This document shows, piece by piece, positions 16,425 through 25,335 of a DNA stretch of 64,000 nucleotides; position 1 is the first letter of the stretch; each line of letters opens with the position of its first letter. Below the pieces are notes generated by a model. That model saw only the letters and a program-made list of their open reading frames with translations. It had not been told where the DNA came from and did no database searches. The position numbers and the translations under genes were made by a program. The DNA is from Pontibacter litorisediminis (GTDB taxonomy: Bacteria > Bacteroidota > Bacteroidia > Cytophagales > Hymenobacteraceae), in assembly GCF_029360645.1 (NCBI RefSeq), contig NZ_JARDUA010000002.1, positions 558,001 to 622,000 on the forward strand, in the 5' to 3' direction.

Positions 16425-17087
16425 ATGGCATTGTCTTTAAAATCAGATACCCTGCGCAACTGGGTTATTCGCTATATCTTCTTTTTTCTGGGGCTGATTT
16501 TATTCGGCCTCGGTATTGCCATTGCCGTAAAGGTGCAGCACCTGGGCCTGCACCCCTGGGATGTGCTGAATGTTGCCCTCTCCGACAAGTTCGGCTGGAG
16601 CATCGGCACCTGGAGCGTGATTGTGGGCATGGTGGTCATATTCTCCTCGCTGCTGGTCAGCAGGAAGTATATCAACATCGGCACGTTTCTGAATGCGCTG
16701 CTCATAGGCCCCTTCATGGACTTTTTCCTTTGGCTCGATTTTCTGCCGGAGGCAACCTATACCTGGCTTGATTATGTGTGGCTGTTGTTCGCGATCCTGA
16801 TCATCGGCACGGCAGGAGGCTTGTATGTGGCGGGCGGCATCGGCGCCGGTCCCCGCGACGGCTTCATGCTTACCATTGCCGACCGGACCAGCCTGTCGGT
16901 GAGCAAGGCCCGGATGATCGTAGAAAGCATGGTGCTGGTGGTGGGTTTCTTGCTGGGCGGGCCGATCCACGTGGTTACGTTCCTGTACACACTCATCCTA
17001 AGCCCGGTCTTCCAGGTATCCATGGGTGTGTTCGTAAAACTGCGGGAGGCTCTAAGTGAGGAGCGGCCAGAGGAAGTGAAGGTATAA
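16425..17087 (+). CDS. YczE/YitT-like integral membrane protein
   Basis: 220 residues with about five or six membrane segments. The N-terminal WVIRYIFFFLGLILFGLGIA and the signature GGIGAGPRDGFML are typical of the YczE/YyaS branch of YitT-type proteins. The amphipathic segment DRTSLSVSKARMIVESMV follows, as in the family. Function is not established; a transport role is usually assumed. ATG at 16425 gives the usual short N-terminal arm. The gene is single and closed by a strong bidirectional terminator shared with the convergent small gene. Confidence 0.85.
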   Translation: MALSLKSDTLRNWVIRYIFFFLGLILFGLGIAIAVKVQHLGLHPWDVLNVALSDKFGWSIGTWSVIVGMVVIFSSLLVSRKYINIGTFLNALLIGPFMDFFLWLDFLPEATYTWLDYVWLLFAILIIGTAGGLYVAGGIGAGPRDGFMLTIADRTSLSVSKARMIVESMVLVVGFLLGGPIHVVTFLYTLILSPVFQVSMGVFVKLREALSEERPEEVKV

Positions 17088-17102
17088 AGCCCTCTAAAAG
17101 CG

Positions 17103-17130
17103 AAAAAGCAGCCAGTTGGCTGCTTTTTTT
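17103..17130. terminator. Bidirectional terminator between convergent genes
   Basis: AAAAAGCAGCCA-GT-TGGCTGCTTTTTTT: a 12-bp stem with A and T tracts on either side, placed between the YczE-like stop (17087) and the small minus-strand gene stop (17132). Confidence 0.9.
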
Positions 17131-17131
17131 G

Positions 17132-17401
17132 TTACTTCAGGGTTTCGTAAAGCTTTTTCGACTTCACGTGCAGTGAAAACCAGTCGTAGTTATTACGCAG
17201 CATGTTAAAGTTGCTCCCCTCTACCACGCCGTTCACCCCTTTCTTGGAGAGCGCACTGGCAATCACCTCGTCTTCAACCACAAAGGAATCAACCACCAGG
17301 CCCCCGTTCACGAAAGAGCAAGCAAGTCCTTTGTTCTCTGGCTTGTACAGTAATGTGTTACTTTTCTTCAATCCGCTCTCGATTCTTTCTAGATCTTTCA
17401 T
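17132..17401 (-). CDS. Small hypothetical protein, 89 aa
   Basis: I do not recognise this protein. It is soluble and basic at the C-terminus (HVKSKKLYETLK), with a central beta-like stretch NGGLVVDSFVVEDEVIASALSKKG. Its base composition is clearly more AT-rich than the neighbours, and it uses A/T-ending codons more often, which hints at recent acquisition or weak expression. The stop abuts a strong terminator, supporting a real transcript. The 363 bases upstream of it (17402-17764) are AT-rich and hold only the terminator of the next gene; I see nothing else there. Confidence 0.6.
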   Translation of the reverse strand: MKDLERIESGLKKSNTLLYKPENKGLACSFVNGGLVVDSFVVEDEVIASALSKKGVNGVVEGSNFNMLRNNYDWFSLHVKSKKLYETLK

Positions 17402-17693
17402 AGTAATATTGTTTCAAAGGGATATACAAGCTACAGAAGCTTATAGTTCAAATATAGAGTAGAATATCACAAACATTTTTTTGAAATGGGTGAACAGCTC
17501 CAGAAATAATGTGAATGAACCTCTGATAGATTCAATTCGAGTTTTGCTATACTGTAGTTATGGGATTAAGTTTTTCGGGTGCGGGAAGATGTTTCAGCTC
17601 AACCCTATGGCTGGATATGCCACGCCATGCCAAGCAGCTGGACGTCAAACACTTTTATACCCTGTTAAGCTTATGTTATATTCTGAGGGGCAC

Positions 17694-17719
17694 AAAAAAA
17701 GGTAGAAGAAACTTCTACC
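17694..17719 (-). terminator. Terminator at the end of the polysaccharide locus
   Basis: On the minus strand GGTAGAAG-TTT-CTTCTACC is followed by TTTTTTT. It lies 46 bp after the esterase stop and marks the 3' end of the minus-strand gene series. Confidence 0.9.
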
Positions 17720-17764
17720 CCTTTCCCTGGAGATAAACTCTTTCGCTCGTGAGAGCGGCATGTC

Positions 17765-18559
17765 TTATTTTTCCTGTGAGAAGAGCCACTGCAACAGCTC
17801 CGGCTCCTGGAAGGCATAGTCCCAGCTGTTGTGGTTCACGCCCGGGTACACCGTCAGCTTTACGTCGCCGCCGGCCTTTTCTATGGCTCCGGCCATTACC
17901 CTGGAGTGCTCCACCGGCACTACGCTGTCCTCCTCGCCATGGAAGACCCAGATGCTCTCTACCTTTTTGGCATACTTGCGGGCTGTTTCAGAGGCTCCGC
18001 CGCCACAGATTGGGAAGGCGGCGGCAAAGGTTTTGGGCCGGCGCCACAACAGTTCAAAGGTACCCATGCCCCCCATCGAGAGGCCGCCCAGGTATATCCT
18101 GTCCTTCTCCACACTGCCGCTCTTGCGCAATTTCTTCAGCAGGCCCAGCAGCGCATCCATGGCCTTGGTAGGCTCCCCGCCCGCCCGGAAGTTAAAGGTG
18201 CGCTTGCCGCTCTCTCCTGTCACAATATCCACATTCGACCAGTAGCTGTCTTTGGGGCACTGCGGAAAAACCACAATGGCCGGGTACTGCTCCTGTTCCT
18301 CCAGAAAGCGGCTGGCCCCATACACCAGCTGCGACTCGTTGTCATTGCCGCGCTCGCCGGCTCCGTGCAGCACCAGCACCAGCGGATATTTTTCCTTCGG
18401 ATCGAAGTTATTCGGGTAAAGGATACGGTAAGGCAGCGTGTCGTTGCCCTGCACATAAACTTTACGCTGGTATGCGTCCAGCTCGCCCTGCGCCTGCGTG
18501 CTTATACTTGCCAGCAGCAAGGGCAGCAGCGCCAGCAAAAGTTGTGTATACTTTGTCAT
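17765..18559 (-). CDS. Secreted alpha/beta-hydrolase (CE1/prolyl-oligopeptidase-like esterase)
   Basis: 264 residues from the chosen ATG, which gives a clean signal peptide (MTKYTQLLLALLPLLLASIS then TQAQG); an ATG 21 bases upstream is also in frame. The oxyanion part is LVLHGAGERGND, the nucleophile elbow GGLSMGGMG, the acid GEEDSVVP and the base histidine in NHNSWDYAF. Proteins of this type are feruloyl, acetylxylan or glucuronoyl esterases or broad carboxylesterases. As last gene of a polysaccharide locus it probably removes ester substituents from the glycan in the periplasm. The precise substrate is not readable. Confidence 0.85.
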   Translation of the reverse strand: MTKYTQLLLALLPLLLASISTQAQGELDAYQRKVYVQGNDTLPYRILYPNNFDPKEKYPLVLVLHGAGERGNDNESQLVYGASRFLEEQEQYPAIVVFPQCPKDSYWSNVDIVTGESGKRTFNFRAGGEPTKAMDALLGLLKKLRKSGSVEKDRIYLGGLSMGGMGTFELLWRRPKTFAAAFPICGGGASETARKYAKKVESIWVFHGEEDSVVPVEHSRVMAGAIEKAGGDVKLTVYPGVNHNSWDYAFQEPELLQWLFSQEK

Positions 18560-18589
18560 GTCGAGGTTCTTATACTCCATAGTTGGTCC

Positions 18590-20332
18590 CTACTTCACTT
18601 TCACCACCTTGGTTCGTTTACTGATTCCGTTTTCATTAAAGGCCTCTACCTGAAAGTAGTAGGCGGGGTTTACGTTCAGCGCATTCAGTTTATAGGCGCT
18701 GTCTTGATAGATCAAGACCGAGCTGTAGAGTTTATCGGGCGCAATGCCATAGTACAGGTGGTAGCCCTGCGCCCCTCTTACCGGCTGCCACGCCAGTTTT
18801 GCCTGTCGCCTGTCGGTGGCCCTGCTTACGCTGAACCGGGCCGGTGTGGCGGGACTTTTACCAGCGCCTTTCCCAAAAACCCGCAGCCCCGAGATGGCCA
18901 GGTGGGGCGTTGGTACATGGTGATTGGTGAACCTGATGTAGCGCGCCTTCTGCGGCTGCGGCAACTCTACGTACTCGTTTGGCACATCCCCGCGGTGATC
19001 CCTTTTATCTACCAGCGCCTTCCAGTTCTTCCCGTCCAGGGAGTACTCCAGCAGGTACTGGTGGTAGAGCGTGTCCGGTTTTCCGAAGATGTTGGACTTG
19101 TGGTCGTGGTAATTGAGCTGCACGGCCCTTACCTCGCTCACCTGCTCCAGGTCCACCTCCAGCCACTCGCCGGGCTTGTTTGTCCGGGCCACCCAAAAGC
19201 TTTTTATACTTTCGTCCACCACGTTTTCAGGAGTAAAGTCCCCCTGTACGGAAGAGGCCTTCACAGGCTTGTTGTAAGAGAGCAGCATCCAGCCGGTAAA
19301 GAGGCTCTGGCGGTCCTTGTTATCCGGTGAGGGCAAATAGTGCGGGTAATCGCCGTAGGCGGTGTTGGCGTAGAGCTGCCCGTCCTGGTCGAAGCCTGCG
19401 GGAAATTGCCCGATGCGGCGCTCAAAGTTAAAGTTCACCCCGATCACCATTGTTCCGTAATGCCACCACTTGCCCCAGGGGTCCTGCACGGTGCTGCCAT
19501 GGCCCGTCCCCCTGATAAAGCCGCCGGGCTTGTAGGAGAAAGGGCTGTACTCCTGGTAAGTAAAAGGGCCAAGCGGCGCGTCTGAAGTATAAACCCCATC
19601 CGCGTATACATTCCATTCCGTGCCGGGCGCGGCATACTGCAGGTAATAGGTGTCCTTATACTTGGTCATCCAGGCCCCTTCCAGGTAACCGGCCGTCGCG
19701 GTGTCGGAGTGGTTCTCCCCAAAGCGCTCCCAGCCATGCTGCCCCGGATGAAGGGTAATGAGCTTTTTGTTCTCGCCGGCAGGCAGAAAGTAGTGCCTTG
19801 GATTTAGCTCTAGCCCCTGCAGCGGCTGCGTGTTGGAGGACTCATGGTACAAGTATACTTTGCCATCGTCATCCACAAAAAGCGCCGGGTCGTGCAGCGT
19901 CAGCGGCAGCACAGACGGCACTCCCCGCCAGGTGCCTACCTTGGGGTTACCGGTATAGATAACAGACTGCGCCGATGCCGGATTCCCCAGTGCCAGCAGG
20001 ATAGAGTCACCCATAGGCCAGGCCCCCGGCGCATTGGAGGACTCAAAATACCAGCTCTGCGGCCTGATGAACTGCCAGCTGCGCAGGTCTTTGGAGTGCC
20101 AGTAGCCCTGGGAGCGGGTGACAAACATATAATACTCGCCCCTGAAAGGCACCACGGCAGGGTCGGCGCCTGAGAGAAAGGACAGGCCCCGGCTGGCATG
20201 CACCACGCTGTAAGTATAGTCTATGTTGATGGGGTTGCAATAGGTCTGCTGCCCCTGCGCCAGGGTATAAAAAGACAGCATCCAAAGCACCAGCCCCGCC
20301 AGTAGCGCTTTCGGCCGTCTCCCGGTTTTCAT
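18590..20332 (-). CDS. Family 43-type glycosidase with F5/8C and Fn3 modules (first copy)
   Basis: The start at 20332 gives a clean signal peptide (MKTGRRPKALLAGLVLWMLS); an ATG 42 bases upstream is also in frame. The five-bladed beta-propeller domain spans about 45-360 with the GH43 triad, counted from the longer start, at D71 (GADPA), D162 (HDPALF) and E232 (LEGAW). Then come a discoidin/F5/8C-like carbohydrate-binding domain (about 365-500, VRAVQLNYHDHK, ARYIRFTN) and an Fn3-like domain to the end. It resembles the product of 25336-27069 along its whole length, so the two are duplicates. Debranching or exo-acting; the sugar is unknown. Confidence 0.85.
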   Translation of the reverse strand: MKTGRRPKALLAGLVLWMLSFYTLAQGQQTYCNPINIDYTYSVVHASRGLSFLSGADPAVVPFRGEYYMFVTRSQGYWHSKDLRSWQFIRPQSWYFESSNAPGAWPMGDSILLALGNPASAQSVIYTGNPKVGTWRGVPSVLPLTLHDPALFVDDDGKVYLYHESSNTQPLQGLELNPRHYFLPAGENKKLITLHPGQHGWERFGENHSDTATAGYLEGAWMTKYKDTYYLQYAAPGTEWNVYADGVYTSDAPLGPFTYQEYSPFSYKPGGFIRGTGHGSTVQDPWGKWWHYGTMVIGVNFNFERRIGQFPAGFDQDGQLYANTAYGDYPHYLPSPDNKDRQSLFTGWMLLSYNKPVKASSVQGDFTPENVVDESIKSFWVARTNKPGEWLEVDLEQVSEVRAVQLNYHDHKSNIFGKPDTLYHQYLLEYSLDGKNWKALVDKRDHRGDVPNEYVELPQPQKARYIRFTNHHVPTPHLAISGLRVFGKGAGKSPATPARFSVSRATDRRQAKLAWQPVRGAQGYHLYYGIAPDKLYSSVLIYQDSAYKLNALNVNPAYYFQVEAFNENGISKRTKVVKVK

Positions 20333-20582
20333 ACTTTTGATATTCTTGCGGTCATACTTCATCTTTGTTGTCAAGAAGTCACTCCCCTACGCCTGTACCT
20401 CCAGCCCCGTATCTACGGGAGGCAACGCATGAGCCATTGCCATGGCTGCTGTGGACTTCAACGAGCCGCTGCGCGCCACACCGCTTCCTGTCTCCCTACC
20501 CTTCCCCGCTGCCGCAGTGGTATAGCCACACCGGCAGGGGTATGGCGGGAGCGCTCCAAACTACACAGTTTGCTTATTATGT

Positions 20583-22103
20583 TTAGTAAGTTCCTTTGTA
20601 TGGTAAGTCGATGCGCTTGTAGGGCACGTTCTTGAGCGGGATCTGGAGCCCGTTGGTCGCCTCCAGCCAGTTCCACATCTCCGCCTTTAGCTCTCCGGCA
20701 AGCTTCGCGTACTCCGGGTCCCGGATCAGGTTGTTCATCTCCTCCGGATCCTGCTGTATGTCGTAGAGTTCGTTGATGTCCCAGACGCCGTGGTTGTAGA
20801 TGTACTTGTACCTATCGGTGCGGATGCCGAAAATAGTGGGCGTTTGCGGAAAAGCCCACTCCCAGTAATACTCATAAAAGATCTTGTCGCGCCACGGCAC
20901 TTTCTGGCGCTGCAACAGCGGCAGAAAGGAGTTACCCTGCATCTGCGCCGGTTTTTCCATGCCTGCCAGTTCCATAATGGTGGGGGCGATGTCCACGTTG
21001 AGCACCATCTGTTCCACCTTGGTGCCGGGTTTGATCAGGCCGGGCGCGCGCGCCAGCAAAGGCACCCGGATAGAGGCCTCATACATGTCGCGCTTGTCGA
21101 TCAGGCCCAGCTCCCCGAACTGAAAGCCGTTGTCGCCCATGTAAATGACGAGCGTGTTCTTATCCAGCCCCTCCTTCTTGAGCCAGTCCAGCACGCGGCC
21201 AATGCTTTCGTCCACGCTCAGCAGGGTTTCCAGGTATTGACGGTAAAAGTTATCGAACGGAATAGCACCGTCGTACATGCCATCCACGCCGTGCCAGCTG
21301 TTGCGCTGCGCCTTTACCCACTTGGGGATGTCGCGCACGTTTACCGGCCCCTGCGGCTCCTGCACCTTGCCGTAGCGCTTGCTCGAATCGGTGGCAGTGA
21401 GGTACATGGATGGCGGGCTCACGATCTCAATGTCTTTATACTTGCCCTCATGGCGCTTAGCCGGCATGAACTCGGCATGCACCCCCTTGTGCGAGAGGTA
21501 GGCGAAAAAAGGCTTGCTTTTATCACGCTTCTGCAGCCACTCCAGCGTGTAATCGGTGAGCAGGTCGGTCGTATAACTATCTTCCGGCTGTTTCACCTCC
21601 TGGCCATCAATGTTGAAGGTAGGGCTATAGTACTCGCCCTGGCCCTTGAAGCTTACCCATTTGTTAAAACCCGGCTGCGGCTCATCGTCGGTGTTGCCCA
21701 TGTGCCACTTGCCAAAGAAGCCGGTCTGGTAGCCCTGCTTCTGCAGGTACTGCGGGAAAAAGATGAGCCCCTCGGGCAGCGGTGCGCTGTTGTCCACTAT
21801 CTGGTGGGTGTGGGCGTACTGGCCGGTGAGGATGGAGGCGCGGCTGGGCGAGCAGAGCGAGGTGGTGACAAACGCATTCTGCAGGTGCGCGCCCTCTTTG
21901 GCCATCCGGTCCATGTTGGGTGTTTCCAGCTCCGGCACCTTGTTCATAAAACCCATGAAATCGTAGCGGTGATCGTCACTAAGTATAAAGATGACGTTCA
22001 TGGGCTTGGCCTGCTTCTTTATCTGGGCCTGTGCCGCAGGTAGCCACAGCAGCAGCGCCAGTATACTTGCCAGCCACTTTCTGTGCAGGTATAAGTTCAT
22101 CAT
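20583..22103 (-). CDS. Secreted S1-family sulfatase
   Basis: 506 residues with a signal peptide ending at about AAQAQ. The formylglycine motif CSPSR is at 84-88 (LCSPSRASILTG), and the metal-binding pair is D43/D44 in LSDDH. Further family parts are FFGKWHMGN and MGDNGFQFGE. It removes sulfate esters from a glycan and needs the anaerobic or aerobic maturation enzyme encoded elsewhere. It lies between the first GH43 copy and GH3 and is likely part of the same locus, so the glycan could be sulfated. The start could be either of two adjacent ATG codons. Confidence 0.93.
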   Translation of the reverse strand: MMNLYLHRKWLASILALLLWLPAAQAQIKKQAKPMNVIFILSDDHRYDFMGFMNKVPELETPNMDRMAKEGAHLQNAFVTTSLCSPSRASILTGQYAHTHQIVDNSAPLPEGLIFFPQYLQKQGYQTGFFGKWHMGNTDDEPQPGFNKWVSFKGQGEYYSPTFNIDGQEVKQPEDSYTTDLLTDYTLEWLQKRDKSKPFFAYLSHKGVHAEFMPAKRHEGKYKDIEIVSPPSMYLTATDSSKRYGKVQEPQGPVNVRDIPKWVKAQRNSWHGVDGMYDGAIPFDNFYRQYLETLLSVDESIGRVLDWLKKEGLDKNTLVIYMGDNGFQFGELGLIDKRDMYEASIRVPLLARAPGLIKPGTKVEQMVLNVDIAPTIMELAGMEKPAQMQGNSFLPLLQRQKVPWRDKIFYEYYWEWAFPQTPTIFGIRTDRYKYIYNHGVWDINELYDIQQDPEEMNNLIRDPEYAKLAGELKAEMWNWLEATNGLQIPLKNVPYKRIDLPYKGTY

Positions 22104-22184
22104 GGTGTGTTGTTAAGGTATACAAGAGTGAGGTTGTGGCGCCGCCGGCCTTAGAGGTCCGGCAGCACCAACTCACCTAACCAA

Positions 22185-24539
22185 TTATGGTGTCACGGTA
22201 AAGCTGGCCTCCTGCACGTCGCGGGAGTTGGTGCCAACAAATACCTTAAATTCTCCTGGCTCCAGCACGCGCTCCAGGTCGTTGTTGTAGAACTTCAGAT
22301 CGTCCGGGGTGATGGTGAAGGTCACGGTTTGGCTGCCGCCTTTCTTCAGGTTGATCTTCTGAAAGCCCTTCAGCTCCTTTACCGGGCGTGTGATGCTGGC
22401 CACCACGTCCTGGATGTAGAGCTGCACCACTTCCTCGCCATCGTAGTTGCCGGTGTTCCGCACCTGCACGCTTACCTCCAGGTTCTCGCTGGGGCTGATG
22501 CTGGTCTTGCTCAACTGCGGTTTGGAGTAGTTGAAGGTGGTATAGCTCAACCCGTAGCCGAAGGGGTACAGCGGCTCGTTGGTCACGTCCATGTAGCGGG
22601 TGGTGTACTTGTTGAGCAGGTCTCCGTTGAAGGGGCGACCCGTGTTTCGGTGTGCGTAGTACAGCGGAATCTGGCCCACCACCTGCGGGAAGGTAGCGGT
22701 TAGCTTACCTGACGGGTTGTAGTTACCGAACAGCACATCGGCAATAGCGTTCCCGGCCTCGGTGCCGGCAAACCAGGTCTCCAGCATAGCATCCGCATTC
22801 TGGTCTTCCCAGGTCAGGGTTAACGGGCGGCCGTTCATCAGCACCACCACCAGCGGCTTGCCGGTTTTCTTCAGCGCCATCAGCAGCTCCTGCTGTTTGC
22901 CGGGCAGGCCAATGGAGGCGCGGCTGGCAGCCTCCCCGCTCATGCCCTGCGACTCCCCTACCACGGCCACGATCACATCCGATTTCTGCGCCACTTTCAC
23001 GGCCTCGGCAATCAACTGCTCGGAGGTGCGGTTGTCGAGCTGCAGTTCGCCGCCGTGGGCATTCAGGCGCTTGATCATCTGCTCATCGTCGGTGATGTTG
23101 GCGCCTTTAGCATAGTTGATCTTGATGCCGTTCCCTGCCACATTCTTTATACCTTGTTCTACCGACACGGCCTGTTTCCAATCGCCGGCGCCGCTCCAGT
23201 TACCGATCAGGTCGCGCTGGTTGTTAGCCAGTGGGCCAATCAGCGCAATGGTGCCGGATTTTTTCAGCGGCAGCGTCTGCTTGCTGTTTTTCAGGAGCAC
23301 CATGCTTTTGCGGGCGATCTCGCGGGCGGCCTCGCGGTACTCCGGTTTCATGATGGTGTTTTTGGCACGCTGCTCTTCTGCATAGCGGTATGGGTCCTCA
23401 AACAGGCCCAATTTATACTTTGCCTCCAGGATACGCCGCGCCGCTGTGTTGATGTCCTCCTCGGTCACGTTGCCTGCTGCTACGGCCTGCTTCAGGTGCT
23501 TGAGGAACACTTCGCCTACCATGTCCATGTCCACGCCAGCCTCCAGGGCCAGCTCGGCCACTTTGGCCTCATCTCCCACGCCGTGCGCGATCATCTCGTT
23601 GATGGCCGTATAGTCCGTCACCACAAACCCGTCGAAGCCCCACTGCTCGCGCAGCAGCTCGGTCATCAGCCAGCGGTTGCCGGTGGCCGGCACCCCGTTG
23701 ATGTCGTTGAAAGAGGTCATCACACTGCCTGCACCGGCGTCTATGGCTGCCTTGTAGGGCGGCAGGTACTCGTTGAACATGCGGTTAAGGCTCATGTCCA
23801 CCGTATTGTAATCGCGGCCAGCCTCGGAGGCTCCGTACAGGGCAAAGTGTTTTACGGTGGCCATTACGGTATTTTCCTTTGTCAGGTCATCGCCCTGGTA
23901 GCCGCGCACCATGGCACGGGCTATCTTGGACCCCAGGTAGGGATCTTCTCCGGCGCCTTCCGCTACACGGCCCCAGCGTGGGTCGCGGGCAATATCCACC
24001 ATCGGCGAGAACACCCAGTTCAGGCCATCGGCAGAGGCTTCGTCGGCGGCGATGCGGGCACTGCGCTCCACAGCCTCCATGTCCCAACTCGCCGAAAGGC
24101 CCAGCGGGATCGGGAAAATGGTGCGGTGCCCGTGGATTACGTCATACCCGAACAAGAGCGGGATTTTAAGGCGCGTGTTGTTGACGGCAAACTCCTGCAG
24201 CTTGCGGGCGGCAACCGGCGTGTAGGTATTGAATACGCCGCCCACATTGCCCTTGCGGATATTTTCGTCCACGTTCTGGCTTACCACCGGCCCCGTCACA
24301 TCGAAGCCCACCGACACCAGGTTCAGCTGCCCGATCTTCTCATCCAGCGTCATCTGGCTCAGGAGGCTGTCCACAAACTGGCGCATGCGTGGGTCTGCTG
24401 TGTTGCTTGCCACAGCTGTTGGTTTTGCCTGTTCCATGGTTTCGGATTGCGTTGCGGTGGTGCCTTGTTGGGCTGTGTTACACTGCGTGCTCATTAACCC
24501 GATAGACATTACGAAGGCTGTGCGTATGATTCGTTTCAT
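22185..24539 (-). CDS. Glycoside hydrolase family 3 beta-glucosidase (BglX-like)
   Basis: 784 residues with a lipoprotein-like leader (FVMSIGLMSTQC), so it is probably anchored to a membrane. The N-terminal TIM barrel is followed by the alpha/beta sandwich and a C-terminal Fn3-like domain (SVQVRNTGNYDGEEVVQLYI). The nucleophile Asp lies in FDGFVVTDYTAI; the substrate loop GEDPYLGS and the C-terminal DVIVAVVGESQGMSGEA are as in BglX. Next to GH144-type glucanases it fits a role in cutting released beta-glucan oligomers, possibly beta-1,2-linked. Substrate linkage is inference from context. Confidence 0.93.
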   Translation of the reverse strand: MKRIIRTAFVMSIGLMSTQCNTAQQGTTATQSETMEQAKPTAVASNTADPRMRQFVDSLLSQMTLDEKIGQLNLVSVGFDVTGPVVSQNVDENIRKGNVGGVFNTYTPVAARKLQEFAVNNTRLKIPLLFGYDVIHGHRTIFPIPLGLSASWDMEAVERSARIAADEASADGLNWVFSPMVDIARDPRWGRVAEGAGEDPYLGSKIARAMVRGYQGDDLTKENTVMATVKHFALYGASEAGRDYNTVDMSLNRMFNEYLPPYKAAIDAGAGSVMTSFNDINGVPATGNRWLMTELLREQWGFDGFVVTDYTAINEMIAHGVGDEAKVAELALEAGVDMDMVGEVFLKHLKQAVAAGNVTEEDINTAARRILEAKYKLGLFEDPYRYAEEQRAKNTIMKPEYREAAREIARKSMVLLKNSKQTLPLKKSGTIALIGPLANNQRDLIGNWSGAGDWKQAVSVEQGIKNVAGNGIKINYAKGANITDDEQMIKRLNAHGGELQLDNRTSEQLIAEAVKVAQKSDVIVAVVGESQGMSGEAASRASIGLPGKQQELLMALKKTGKPLVVVLMNGRPLTLTWEDQNADAMLETWFAGTEAGNAIADVLFGNYNPSGKLTATFPQVVGQIPLYYAHRNTGRPFNGDLLNKYTTRYMDVTNEPLYPFGYGLSYTTFNYSKPQLSKTSISPSENLEVSVQVRNTGNYDGEEVVQLYIQDVVASITRPVKELKGFQKINLKKGGSQTVTFTITPDDLKFYNNDLERVLEPGEFKVFVGTNSRDVQEASFTVTP

Positions 24540-24554
24540 GTATACTACGTTTAG

Positions 24555-25211
24555 TTATTTGGTCAAGTGTGGTTTAATCTTCTTCCTCCAGATCTGGTAG
24601 CCCTGCTGGTTCATGTGCAGGCTGTCTTGCGTAAAAATCTCGGGCTTAGGCTTGCCATTGGCCTGCAGCATCGGTGTGTACACATCCACGTACTTTGTTT
24701 TCGGCTGCGTCTGCAGATAGGCCTTTATCAGCCTGTTCGACTCCTCCATAACCGGTTTATACTTGCTGCGCGAAGGGCTGGGCTTGATCGACACGAACAC
24801 CACTGGCACCTGCGGCAGCTCCTGCCTTATACGCTGAAACACCTCCTGAAAACGCTGCAGCACCTCCGGCGCCTGCACCGTGTCGGAGGCAATGTCGTTT
24901 TCGCCGGAATAGATCACGATCTGCCTGGGCTGGTACGGGAGCACGATGTCGTTCAGGTAACGCTTCAAATCGAGGAGGTTGGAGCCGCCAAAGCCACGGT
25001 TAATGACGGTATGCCCAGGAAACATCTCCTGCATGTTGTCCCACAGCCTAAAAGAAGAGCTGCCTACAAATAGCACGGCGTTCTGCGGCGGCATCTGTAC
25101 GCTGTCCTGCTGCTTAAAGGCCTGGATCTCGTTCCAGAACGGAGGATCGTTTTGCGCCTTTGCCTGCAGCTGCCACGCCAGCGCAACGATCAGAAGAAGG
25201 TATCTGTACAT
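24555..25211 (-). CDS. Secreted SGNH/GDSL hydrolase
   Basis: 218 residues with a signal peptide (MYRYLLLIVALAWQLQAKAQ). All SGNH blocks are present: the Ser block LFVGSSSFRLWDN, the Gly block INRGFGGSNLLDL, the Asn block IYSGENDIA and the Asp/His block DSLHMNQQGY. It is probably a carbohydrate acetyl esterase in this locus; lysophospholipase activity cannot be excluded from sequence. It ends 15 bp before the GH3 start, so the two are co-transcribed. The upstream spacer 25212-25335 holds three TATACTT words and a REP-like hairpin. Confidence 0.88.
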   Translation of the reverse strand: MYRYLLLIVALAWQLQAKAQNDPPFWNEIQAFKQQDSVQMPPQNAVLFVGSSSFRLWDNMQEMFPGHTVINRGFGGSNLLDLKRYLNDIVLPYQPRQIVIYSGENDIASDTVQAPEVLQRFQEVFQRIRQELPQVPVVFVSIKPSPSRSKYKPVMEESNRLIKAYLQTQPKTKYVDVYTPMLQANGKPKPEIFTQDSLHMNQQGYQIWRKKIKPHLTK

Positions 25212-25275
25212 TTTTGCTAGTTTTATACTTGCTGTTTATTCCTTGCTATGCTTTTATACTTCTTTATACTTGATT

Positions 25276-25297
25276 GGCGCCAGCGTCCGCTTTTGCC
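25276..25297. repeat. REP-like imperfect palindrome (copy 1)
   Basis: GGCGCCAGCGTCCGC TTTTGCC is a diverged copy of a 22-bp palindromic word also found at 59146-59167 and 61934-61955. In all copies GGCGC..GCG faces CGC..GCC around a 2-nt centre. Confidence 0.5.
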
Positions 25298-25335
25298 TTT
25301 AGCTTTTTCAGATCAGTCGGCTTTTAGCTAGCCCC

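Noticed and set aside
17831..19330. 499-codon open frame on the plus strand
   Set aside because: It is antisense to the esterase and GH43 genes, with composition expected of a shadow frame and no recognisable motif.
20790..22043. 417-codon open frame on the plus strand
   Set aside because: Antisense to the sulfatase, which has all catalytic motifs.
23055..24497. 480-codon open frame on the plus strand
   Set aside because: Antisense to the GH3 gene; His/Gln/Val-rich shadow sequence.
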